Shown: piece after piece, positions 12,425 to 23,300 of the stretch | Layout: each line of letters starts with the position of its first letter | Numbering within the stretch: position 1 is the stretch's first letter | Assembly (NCBI GenBank): GCA_026122225.1 | Contig: JANEZZ010001513.1 | Span: 620,001 to 684,000, forward strand | Source: Heloderma charlesbogerti | Lineage: Eukaryota; Chordata; Lepidosauria; Squamata; Helodermatidae | Direction: 5' to 3' | Length of the DNA: 64,000 nucleotides | Notes under the pieces: model-generated | What the model was told of the DNA's origin: nothing | The model's input: only the letters and a program-made list of their open reading frames with translations | Databases searched by the model: none | Translations under genes and position numbers: made by a program

Positions 12425-13390
12425 TTATCTACAGATAAAATTTGTTTTAAAAAAGTTAAATAGAGTCCTCATCTGTGATGTACTCAATGATAATTTATTT
12501 ATTATTATAAATTACAAATACTTCTTAAAAATTTGTTAAACCCTGTAATATTTTACAAATATTTCAATATATACTAGTAAAGGGACTAGTGGTTCTACAT
12601 AATGCTTTTATTTTTTTAAAAAACCCTATAAATACTATATAACTATTATCAGTACATAAATGTAGTCCTATTTTTATCATACATCTAATTGTCAAATCTC
12701 AACATTCCTTAATTCGTCTTTTATTTACCAAAATCCAAATGGTTATTTCTGACTCAAACTCGAAAAAGGGTTTCCAATCACTGAAAAATATTACTTCCCA
12801 TCAGCCCCAGCCAACTTGGCAATGGTAAAGGATTATAGGTGTAGTAGTCCAAAATACCTGGAGGGCACCAGGTTACCTACCCTGAGTTAGAACCTTTAGG
12901 TGGGTGGAGTGGTGGAAGGGTATAGCAGGAATGGTCTGATAGGATGGTGGGACTTGATACTTGTACCGCCCCTAGTTTTCTACTTTTTATTATTATTCAG
13001 CTATTGTTGTGCAGATCAACAGAGCGTGTAGTTTCATTTAAGTCCAGAACATTGTGCTTCCTCAATAAAGGTATAAAAGCATCCACATTCACACACTCTG
13101 GAAAGATCTACATAACTCACAGATACATATTTCTCTAGGACGTGGTTACAGCTGGAATCAAACTGTACCCATCTTCTGTCGCTAAGGAAAAGCATAAACT
13201 GATTGTTAAGTCTGCTCCCCCTAGAAGGAAAATAAGGAAATGTGTGTAGTGTTTGTTTTACATTAACAATAAAAGGATGCATACAGATGTACCAAAGAAG
13301 AGGACAGCACTAATCAGCTAAATGAACTCTGATTCAGTCTGTTCTGTTGTTCACCGACTCCCTCTACCTTGCCTCAGGAGGACCGTCTAG
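12425..13390. other. Intronic sequence with a MITE fragment at 12795-12885
   Basis: CCCATCAGCCCCAGCCAACT, TAGTCCAAAATACCTGGAGG and GCACCAGGTTACCTACCCTG belong to the hAT-like MITE family seen at 25824-25958 and 30953-31093. The rest shows no recognisable feature. Confidence 0.55.
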
Positions 13391-14324
13391 GGCCGCATCT
13401 ACATGGCACCGATTTCATTGTTTGCTCAGTGGGAGCTGCGCCGTATTAGCACTGCGAATGAGCAACTCGGGCAGTAGATGGGTGGGTTGAAGCGAGCTTC
13501 CCGAGCTGGGAAGAGCAGAGAGAACAGAGCTGGAGAGGAAGGTACGCGACTAGCATGTAGGACTTGCTTGCGAGTAGACACACCTAACAAACCCCGCACA
13601 CACATTTCTGAGGCGGGCAGGCAAGCAGGCAGCGGCTCCCTACGGAGATTGAGCAGGCGCTGAGAGCAGAGAGCGCGGTGCTGGGGAGGAGGAGAGAGCA
13701 AGTAGCATGTAGTCTATTAACTGCCCAACCAACAGGCTCCCGCCCCCCACACAAACACAGGCTCAGTGATGTGCTTCTGACTACATGTTTGTGAAAATCA
13801 TCCGCCCTGGTACCCACCCTTTCTCAACTGCCAGCTTCGAATCCACAGACGACCAGCGTTTTGCAGCTGTGTTCCTTTGTAGCTGAATGTCTCCACTCTC
13901 AAGCTCAATACTTAAAGTGAGAGAGGCAGCGACATGGAACTGAAGGCGATGAGTTACTTCCCGGCAGATATGTTTGCCCCTCTGCTCTCCCCCCGCCCCT
14001 GCCCCAGACCACTCTCCCTTCCACCAATCCATGTGGCTTCCACTAGCCCGCTTCTTCATGGCTCTGTAACTGCAGAGCTGCACAGGAGGAACCAGGAGGG
14101 GCATCACTAACGACGCTGCGATGTCAATCCGAGGAAGGGACAGACTGCTGAACCTCCCGCAGTGAACCTGAAGCAAGTGAAAACTTCGCAGCAAATGGAC
14201 TCTCGGAAAACCCAGATTTCTCCATGAAAACCACAATTGTGCTGCAAAGCGGGGACTGCGTCATCTGTCGCAAAGATCTTCCCTTCGAAGCAGCACCGGG
14301 GCAAATGGCTCATGTAGATGGGGC
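13391..14324. mobile_element. Putative 0.9-kb non-autonomous DNA transposon, GC-rich
   Basis: A GC- and CpG-rich block stands out from AT-rich intron sequence. Its left edge reads GGCCGCATCTACATGGCA, and its right edge, complemented, reads GCCCCATCTACATGAGCC, which looks like degraded terminal inverted repeats. The interior has no transposase-like frame. A hAT-type nonautonomous element is my best reading; I did not find a clean 8-bp target duplication. A CpG-rich regulatory region is the alternative. Confidence 0.45.
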
Positions 14325-15489
14325 TTGCTGCCTTCATGCATTCCCTTCACATCCACACTAAATGGACAGAGTGGAGCGGGCCTATGTCTGCTGGCCCACC
14401 CCCAACATCACATACCCTACTAACCAAACACTCCTGGTTAAGCAGAACATCTGCAAAGGGGGCAGGATCAGTGGGGTGTGTGACATCTGGGGCAAGACCA
14501 GCAGTCCTGCTTCCTCCATGAATTTAATGTACACACGGAGAGAATTCGTGAAAAGGGCTACTTATAACCACTTAGAAGTGGTTTTTAAAAATATGTTAAG
14601 CAGTATATAAATTTTCCAAATAAATAAATAAGAAAATAAATAGTTGCTCACATTTTCAGTCGTTTTTTTTGAAGTACAAAAATTGCTCCGGAGAACGAGA
14701 GGGAAGATCGCCCCATGCTGTTGCAGGAAGCCAGCCAATCAGCAGCATGATGAACAGCTAGTGGCCAGCCAAAAGAATGGACTTCCACTGAGCTCAGTCC
14801 TTAGGAGAAGATGGAATGCCTGAACACAACATGGCAAGTATGCTCCCGGAGTAGGCAGCCTAAATTATATATGTCTGGACACACCCAAATAAACCCCAAA
14901 TCACTTTAGTGAAATACATGAAATAAGTGATGGCAATTAAAATTATTAACTGGTATAAATGGATTTCATTAATTACTCCAAAATGACTGAGAAGGCCTCA
15001 CATGGAATATATTTCTACACACTTTATTTTCAAAGGTATTATTGTGTACATATGTGGTAATCACTTTTCCACTCTACCATTTCCACCACCCACTTGCAAC
15101 AATCTGTCCAACTACTGTTTGCAAGTCCACGGTTTATAAGCTTTTGACTTATGCAAGTCAAATGTATTCCTGGCAGAACTATAATGACTTGGATAAAGCT
15201 ATCAAAGCATTGCAATCAACTGCTTAAGTCCAACGTCTCAACTGTCTGACCAATATGCACAATACAATTGCATTAATCTGAGATTCTTGCAGTGGTGCAC
15301 TAAAAATAATAGTATCAAAGCTGGCTTCAGCATACAGTTCCCATGGCAGCAAGTGGCATGGGATGATTGAAAGCCGTGGCTGTCACAACGGAAGGGCCAA
15401 AGTAAAGCCCTTTCCTTTTTGAAGTCAGGGTAGACTAAGGACAGGATCTAATTCTGCCTGCCTGTGTGCAGGGTCCAAACACTTGTTTC
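14325..15489. other. Intronic sequence, no feature seen
   Basis: No recognised repeat or coding signal. 14690-14800 is moderately GC-rich but otherwise unremarkable. Confidence 0.45.
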
Positions 15490-15695
15490 TGTAAGGGGGC
15501 AGATCGGTGGTGCTCCCTTATGTGAACTCCGCCAACCAGCCCCCTTCTAGAAATAAGCATTTCTGCTCATTTCAGGGCTTACCCCTGGAAGCGCTAAATC
15601 ACCACTGCACAAGCAGTAGGGTCTGCTTGCACAACGGAATTAGCAGGGCTGGCCGCTGTCAGTCAATCACCGCTGGATTCTGCCCCACGAAAGGA
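15490..15695. repeat. Unclassified interspersed repeat (copy 2)
   Basis: Counterpart of 8495-8720 in the same orientation, with GGGGGCAGATCGGTGGTGCT, AGAAATAAGCATTTCTGCT and CACTGCACAAGCAGTAGGG in matching order. Confidence 0.5.
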
Positions 15696-15708
15696 AATTA
15701 AGACAATG

Positions 15709-15881
15709 GGCAGTATCCAGTGGGGCACAACTTTGCACTATGATAGCACAACACCAATAGCATTAGCTGGCGCACCGATTCTCTGGGGAATGCGGTGAAT
15801 CAGCTAACATTATTAGCGTTGTGGTAGACTAGTTTACAGTAGCACAACATATTGTGCACTTGCACTCTGTTGGATACTGCC
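15709..15881. mobile_element. Palindromic MITE with GGCAGTATCCA ends
   Basis: Terminal inverted repeats GGCAGTATCCA and TGGATACTGCC bound 173 bp. The interior is also self-complementary (CACCAATAGCATTAGCTG against CAGCTAACATTATTAGCG). CAATG flanks both ends (15704-15708 and 15882-15886) and may be a 5-bp target duplication, although the exact cut is ambiguous. Confidence 0.7.
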
Positions 15882-16303
15882 CAATGGTAGGTAGTATGTT
15901 GTCAAAAAATCATTTAATTCAGGTTTCTTCACTAATAGTAATTTACCTTCAGTGTATCTATCTCATTCTGATAAGAATGCTCACCGATTTAGCTGTTTCA
16001 TCTGGCAGCATCCTCATAAATGAATGACTCAAGTTTACCACCTTGCATAACAGGAACACAGACGCTGTACAAAGGTATAATAATTCAAGGGGTTTCATGT
16101 TTTGTTTTGCTTTTTTACAATGTGCTATGTGCTTTGGGGAACACTCTGCATTGTGGCCTTGTTTACCATATAGGTTGTTTCCGTTCTTCTGTCAAAACCC
16201 CAACTCAGGGATTTTACACAAGTGAGACTGAGACCAGATGTTTTCAATGTGAAGGCATAAACAAGGTTTGTAAGTGGTTATGACAACAACCCCCTTTGCT
16301 TAG

Positions 16304-16391
16304 GGTGGAATCTTATACTGACTTACCTAGGAGTAAGGCCAACTGAACTCAACGGGACTTACTTCTCAGTAGACATATACAGGGTTGTACC
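16304..16391. mobile_element. CAATCCTATAC-family palindromic MITE
   Basis: Diverged copy: GGAATCTTATACTGACTTAC at one side and GACATATACAGGGTTGTACC at the other, with CTAGGAGTAAGGCC and ACTTACTTCTCAGTAG facing each other. See the related finding for the copy list. Confidence 0.7.
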
Positions 16392-16830
16392 ATAAGTCTG
16401 GTATAATTTTTAATACAAATTTTCATTTTTACACTTGCTGTAAAAACAAGGGGCACAGGAAAAGCTAAATAATGATAAGTTAATTCACTGGCAATGGTTA
16501 CATTCCTAAACAGAGTTGGAAGTAAGTCTCATTAAACAAAACAGGACCTTATTCCACAAGTCCCATTTCTCCAGGACTGGTCTAAACATCAACTAAAACA
16601 TTTTTATGAAATGCTACATTCATTTATTTCATAAGCACACTCGAAAGTGAGATTGCTCATAAATATTTTTTGTTTTCATACGAAGGGGAATGAGTTTGCT
16701 CACTACTGCAAACTCATCTCTCATCGAGCCAGTCTACAATCCAGTTAAGACAGTGTTTCCCAAAGATTTTTACCCCCGGGACACATTTTTGCCTAGATAA
16801 AAGTTAGAGGTGCACTTTGCTGCTATACTC

Positions 16831-16859
16831 CATTATATATTATATTATATTATATTATA
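16831..16859. repeat. TATAT simple repeat
   Basis: Runs of ATTAT/TATAT units, AT-only. Confidence 0.85.
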
Positions 16860-17142
16860 AATCAGTTTCCAGAACTGCAGAACAGCTTAGTCAATATTGG
16901 TTCCCAGTATCCTGTCCTCCACATGGCAGAATGAATCACAGGGTTAGGGACAGGACCATGATTTCCGAGCAATGTTTCCAGGATTCCCTACCTGCCAGCT
17001 GTAAAAGAGGCTGAATCAAAGAATCCTGGTATATCCATCTCTTGGAAGGATGCTGATGCCATATCCCCAGATGATGGCAGAGTACAGGAATGGCAATTAA
17101 TGCTGCACAGCACTTCCTGACTCCAACAGGCATTTTCAGAGC

Positions 17143-18620
17143 AAGTGTGGTGTAGTGGTTAGAATGTTGAGCTAGGACTTGGGAGATCTGGGTTCTAGTC
17201 TCCACTCAGTAACAAAGCTTACTTTAGTTTACTTTACTGGGTGACTTTAGGCAAGTCACTGACTTTCCACCTAACCCACCTCACAGGGTTGTTGTGAGGA
17301 TAAAGTGGAGAGAGACAGAACTGAGCAAACTTAGCAGTCATGGAATAAGAGGACAAGTCCTCTTATAGATCAGTAACTGGTTAAACAACAGAAAGCAGAG
17401 AGTAGGAATAAAAGGTACATTCTCCCAGTGGAGGGAAGTAAATAGTGGGGTCCCACAGGGATCTGTATTAGGACCAATGCTCTTCAACCTGTTCATAAAT
17501 GATCTGGAATTAGGAGTGAGCAGTGAAGTGGCCAGGTTTGCCGATGGCACCAGGGTGGTTAAAACAAATAAGGGATTGTGAAGAGCTGCAAAAGGGTCTC
17601 TTCAAACCGGGAGAATGGGCATCTAAATGTCAAATGCAGTTCAATGTAAGCAAGTGTAAAGTGATGCACGTTGGGGCAAAAAATCCCAACTTCAAGTATA
17701 GCCTGATGGGATCTGAGCCAGCAGTGACTGATCAAGAAAGAGATCTTGGGGTTGTGGACAGCTCAGTGAAGATGTCAACCCGGTGTGCAGCTGCTGTAAA
17801 AAAAGGCAAACTCCATGTTAGGCATAATTAGAAAAGGGATTGAGAATAAAACTGCCAACATTATACTGCCCCTGTACAAATCTATGGTGCGACCACACTT
17901 GGAATACTGTGTACAGTTCTGGTCACCACACCTAAAAAAAAAAGATATTATAGAGCTAGAAAAGGTTCAGAAAAGGGCAACTAAAATGATCAAGGGGCTG
18001 GAGCATCTCCCCTATGAGAGAAAGTTACAACAGCTGGGCTTGTTTAGCTTGAAAAAAGGAGGGAAAGGGGAGACAAGACAGATGTCTACAATATTATGCA
18101 TGGCGTGAAGAATGTGGATAGGGCGACATTTTTCTCCCTCTCTCAAAATACTAGAACCCGAGGTCATCCTATGAAGCTAATTGGTGGGAGATTCAGGACA
18201 GATAAAAGGAAGTACTTCTTCATACAGTGCATAGTTAAATTATGGAATTCTCTACCACAGGAAGTACTGATGGCCACCAGTTTGGATGGCTTTAAAAGGG
18301 TGTTAGACAAATTCCTGGAAGAAATGGCTATCAATGGCTATTAGTCTTGATGGCTATGTAGTACCTCCAGTACCAGAGGCAGTGAGCCTATGTACACTAG
18401 TTGCTGGGGAACATGGGTGGGAGGGTGCTGTTGTGCTCATGCCCTGCTTATGGGTCCCTGGTAGACAGCTGGTTGGCCCCTGTGTGAACAGAATGCTGGA
18501 CTAGATGGACCCTTGGTCTGATCCAGCATGGTTCTTCTTATGTTCTTAACTATGTAAGTCACCTTGGGTTCCTTGCAAGAGAACAAAAGGTGGGATATAA
18601 ATGTAATAATAATAAATATA
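17143..18620 (+). mobile_element. tRNA-derived MIR/CORE-like SINE split by a LINE insertion
   Basis: The SINE head at 17143-17321 has TGTGGTGTAGTGGTTAGA (A-box-like, 17148) and GGGTTCTAGTC (B-box-like, 17190), then GGGTGACTTTAGGCAAGTC. Its tail, TATGTAAGTCACCTTGGGTT, CCTTGCAAGAGAACAAAAGG and (AAT)n, reappears at about 18550-18620 after 1.2 kb of LINE sequence. Head plus tail gives about 250 bp, the length of the intact copy at 10457-10702. Confidence 0.85.
17322..18549 (+). mobile_element. CR1-clade (L3-like) LINE inserted in a SINE
   Basis: It encodes ORF2 from just before reverse transcriptase motif B (SGVPQGSVLGPMLFNLFIND), through the motif C region, LEYCVQFWSPHLKK, KRATKMIKGLEHLPYE and FLEEMAINGY. 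A 3' UTR follows, ending TGATCCAGCATGG-TTCTTCTTATGTTCTTA. Motif C reads FADG rather than FADD (about 17536-17547), so a catalytic aspartate is lost. Several frameshifts (near 17575, 17820 and 18090) confirm that it is dead. It is 5'-truncated, lacking the endonuclease and motif A. Confidence 0.9.
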
Positions 18621-18760
18621 GCAGTGGATGCATTCAATGCACTGTCTTAGTGACAGGACAGAATGCAAAACTGGACAGGCTCAGACATCGCCTTGCCAGA
18701 GACCCCAGCTATACCTACTACTCTTCACATATTCTACATCAACATTGTATGTACGTTGCA

Positions 18761-18873
18761 TGGTAGGCAACTCAGTGCCTGCCAGATGTTTTGGACTACA
18801 TTGGCCATGCTGGCTAGGGCAGGTGGGAGTTGTAGTCCAAAACATCTGGAGGACTCCAAGTTGCCTATCTCTG
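18761..18873. mobile_element. hAT-like palindromic MITE
   Basis: Inverted arms CCAGATGTTTTGGACTACA and TGTAGTCCAAAACATCTGG, with GGTAGGCAACT and AGTTGCCTATC at the ends and TGGCCATGCTGGCTAG in the middle. Confidence 0.75.
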
Positions 18874-20280
18874 CTCTACATGAAGTAGGGGACTGGGAAG
18901 GGCTTTGTACTAGCTGGGAAGGCTGCTAGATTTAGGGAGGCCTCTAGACCCTGTTGTACTCCTGATGGGACATTAGAAGCACAAAAGGACCTAGGGAACT
19001 CTGTAATTCTGAATTAGTCTTTTTTAAAAAAATGGGATTAAATTTCAGACACCCAGCGGACATTCTCCAAATAAATCTGATGTAATTGGACTGATTTGTA
19101 ATCAGAGGCATGGAAGGGAATCTATCTATCACAGTAGTATCTTAATTTAAAAACAAAACAAAATATGATAGCCCTTCTATCATGTTTTAGAATTACTGAG
19201 TTAATACAAAGTACAATTCCTACCAAAACTCTTCCTGGATCTACTCTCCCCTTCCTTTAAGTGTCTGCTGCAGTATTTTCCCTCCCCCACTGTGCCATCA
19301 TTAGCTCTTTATCGAATCTCATCCCTTCTGTCACAGAGAGTTGGGACACAACAGATTAAATTATAGTCATTTTACTTGTAGAGAGTATCTAAATTGTGTA
19401 TGTCAATACAATTGACCAGCAAAGATCAACCACTGCCAGATATCCTAAATAGGTCATGCCACTGTGCCAAACGGGATCTTTTTTATTATCCCTAGCTGCC
19501 ACACTGGGAGTGGGGAGAATTTCAGGAGGGAGTGGCGGGGAGGGAGGTTACAGCTGGGGAGGGAAAGCTTAAACCTCCCCTCCCTGTGTGCTGTGGACCC
19601 AATTCAGACTGAACCCCAGCCCTTACTTTTAAGTAAAAAAAAATCTAGATGTAACTACACTCTATGTGTTTAACATGTCGTTTGGCCCTTAGCTAGCTAT
19701 GCTTCTTAGAGGCCTTGCTGCATCTTCTGCCAGGATTTTTGCTTTCTCATTTATACCTTCTGCCTGGTGCTATGTAAGGTATGACCTCCCTCCCTGCTTT
19801 AACAGCCAAGATAAGTAGAGACATCACTTTCTACACTTATTTACTTGACTGCCATTCTAGGTTCTGTGTGTGTCATTAATAAACCTACCTTTTTGATTAA
19901 CCGGTACATTTTGAGTAGATCATGGGAACCTAATCTCAACCCATGTTGATGCAGTGATCCTATCAATCAAGTTTCAGTGACAGTATGCCAAACCTGTAGG
20001 TGAGTTGGGGTGGGCAGAGACTGAAGCCTGAGGAGCGGCAACTCTGGATCGAAGTTAAATTTTTCTCCGGAGTACGCCAAAACTCTACTGCTTTAACTCA
20101 GCTGGTGGCCACAGTTATTGATACCTTATATGTTTTAGGGAGAATCTAGTCCCAGTGGTAAATCCAGGTCACCGTTGAGACACTGAGTTCATTCTGCTTA
20201 TCTGGTGACTCCCTGAGATGCCAAGCCAAAAAGTGGGGTAAACCCTCTACAGACCACAGGGACATCAGAGACTCCTATAG
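18874..20280. other. Intronic sequence with an unclassified repeat at 19500-19680
   Basis: 19500-19680 (GGAGAATTTCAGGAGGGAGT, TTACAGCTGGGGAGGGAAAG, CCCAATTCAGACTGAACCCC) belongs to the family seen at 1738-2700 and 58105-58275. Nothing else is recognised. Confidence 0.5.
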
Positions 20281-20363
20281 GCTGCAATCCTATACTTACC
20301 TAGGAGTGTCCCATTGAATGCAAAGAGGCTTACTTCTGAGTAGACATGTATAGGATTGCACTG
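20281..20363. mobile_element. CAATCCTATAC-family palindromic MITE
   Basis: GCTGCAATCCTATACTTACC at the left and GACATGTATAGGATTGCACT at the right form inverted ends around GTCCCATTGAATGCAAAGAG. One of the best preserved copies. Confidence 0.85.
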
Positions 20364-23300
20364 TAACCTCTGTCCTGTCCAGTCTACTAGGACCAAACAT
20401 CACCTTATATGAGAGATTTGTTATCAGACTCCCCCCCCCCCCCGCCACACCACCACCAAACTGAGGAACAGGAGGCAGGTTTACCCTTTTTCCTGCACCA
20501 ATTTTCCAATCAAAATTTCCTGTTGCAAGCTATTGTTTGCTCTGTTGGATATTCCCCTCATAGGACAAACAGCAGTTTGAAGTGAGGAAATTTGGGGGAA
20601 ATAGTGGGAGGAAGGAAGAATAACCCACTTCCCCACCATTCCTAAAAAACCGGCGCACGCATGCACACGCACACACGATTTAAAACATTCAGGAAATCAA
20701 ATCTCCCATGTAACATGTAGTTAGGCCTTTAGGCTATATATCTAGTTAGAATGCCACTTTTCATTTAGTACCCCTCTAGCATGAAATGCACATTAAGTCA
20801 TTACCTGAGAGTCGCTTTGGATGTTACAGCCTTTTAGGAGGAAATAGGAAATGAGAAAGACTCATGCTTCCTGTTCCTGGTGCTTCTTTGCAACATCCAA
20901 AGCACAACATCCAAATCTCTTCCCGTGCTAGAAACTTGCACTCTCTTCACATCTGAAGACATCTCAGCTAGGAAGGGAGGGGAACAAATTTTGGAGCATG
21001 GAACACAGAATTCATCAATTACTTGTGTGTTTTGCTCCCAATGTCTGAAGCCATTCTCGAGTCCCATGCATATTTATTCAAAAGAAAGCCCATGTGTTTA
21101 GGTAACTATGCATAGGATTTCAGCCTTAGATTTAGGCCAGTCCAGCTCCCATTCAAGCAGATGCGTTCCTATTTATTTAAATTAACTGATTTGTTGATCG
21201 GACTGTAAAAAGCAGATGTTACTGAAAGGCAACTGGCCTTAGTTAAAGTTTCCACTTTATTTTTCTAAGTCAGTTTTGTAAGTAGAGTGGTGGCTATAAC
21301 GTTTCAGAGCAAATGCTGCAAGAAAAATATGTTCTGGCATTCTCTGGCCATTTTACAATACAAATGAAGGTACATAATCAAAACAGTCCCTAATGCATTT
21401 AGACTGTTTTAACAAAAATGTGTGAACTAAAAAAGATATCCTAAGCATTTGGTACCTGGGTATGTTTTTAAGCAAAATATCTCAATTGGTTATTTTTTTA
21501 AAAGTATCTTTTAATATGGCTAACTCGTAAAGATAGAGAGCTAAGCAGACTCAGTCAATCCACTTGCTCTGATATGCACACATGATATACAATTAAAATC
21601 TCTATTCACATTCTTTCAGGGCTGTCACTCAAGAGAAAAGCCTTTTTGACAACATCCACTGAAGCGTACCAACTAACTGCCAAATGAGAACTTAAACAGT
21701 AATAGTTTTGTTATCAGCAGGAAGAAGAGATTTTATCAAGATTGGATTCAGATTCTAAAAAACAAAACATTTGGTTTAAAATGTAGGGGACTTTAATAAA
21801 ATATAGAATGATTCATAAAGCTTCTGTATTTCACAATATCTATATGTGAAAAGTTTCATGGAAATAACCTCAGTTTTAGAATAATGATTACAAGAGAGTT
21901 TACCAGGGAGGAAGAAAAAGTTTTTACAACTAAATTTTAATCTCACTGTTATGTACTAGAAGAGATTTTAAAATAAGAAATAAGGTTTTTAGCTTTAATA
22001 CACTAATTGAATGTAAAATCACTGAAGCGATCCAATTCAAATGGAAAAAACATTGACAGATTATATCCCCACTGTTGTTTTAAAAGAATAGATGTGCATG
22101 CATTTTAATTTACGATGGTCTCTACAAAGTATTATTCTCAGAATATAGATAATGCCACATCCATAACTTTCCAGTTCCCATTTAAGAGCAATCAAAGAAT
22201 GCATTTCCTTTTAGTCTACTTTATGGAAATAAATCTATAAAAACCAGGGGCCAGCAAACATTTGCATGTTGCTGCTGATGCATGTATCTTGAAGCAGTTG
22301 ACCATGGGTTACAATTTTGCACAAGTTAACTTCACATATGGGAAATATTTGCCTTCTTACCTATCACAGTCAGTGACTGAGGAAGAGAGCAGATGCATCC
22401 TGACTATTAACAGCCATGACAAATTGCCTTACTAATGAATGTTACACACTGAAAGTGCCACAACTGATTAAATGACAATTTTGCACTACCAGATAGCAAG
22501 AGATACTTGGGAACTGCAGCAGTGGACAACCCTAATGTTTTGCCAACAGGCCTTCCAGGCACAGTGTGGTATTTAGAAAAACACACTGTAAATTCCACAA
22601 GAATATATCCTAAAAGTCTGGGCATACACACAAGTTTTGTAGAACATTAAAGATAACAGCTTACATCCAAATCTGTTGAGCCACATGAAATGGATATAAT
22701 TTAACTATTTTAATATCATTTATATTATACACTGCCTTAAAGAATATTTCTGTTGGGAGATTTCCTGCTCCTCTCCCTTCCACCTCCCTCCAAAACACTT
22801 CTTGTGCTTTGCATTTCACATAAAATCTCTCTTTTGTCAGTCTCTTTGTTGGTGCAAAATTGGCAGCAGTTCAAATTCAAAGTACTCCTATTCATTTACT
22901 GACCATTAAACCAATGTCATTCTAGTTCACATCAGCCAGGGAGCTAAGCTCTAAAAAACATAAAAGGCTTGCTTCACCACTGACGAATAATGTGTACATT
23001 TTTACAGAGCTTAAACCTTAATGCTTTGCCTGAAACTAACAATACAGTATATCTTATCATTCCTTTTTCACAAGCAAGCAGCTGCTGGAACGCTTGCCAC
23101 TTCAAAATATCAATTGCTTGCCAGAGTTGTCCTCAACACACCCTGTCAAACTCATGTATATTGTGCAATGAAAATGCAGCAGTGAAAGCTAGAAATTGTG
23201 TCAAATTCTGCTGTGAGGGGGATGATGTACAAAGAACAATGTATGACGAGCGTAGAGACCACGAACAATGGCAATGGGGCCAGACACTACATATATCACA

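Noticed and set aside
13478..13663. Open frames in the GC-rich block as coding exons
   Set aside because: Short, on both strands, purine/pyrimidine biased and without recognisable domains.
17143..17321. tRNA gene
   Set aside because: The tRNA-like head continues into a MIR/CORE-like SINE body.
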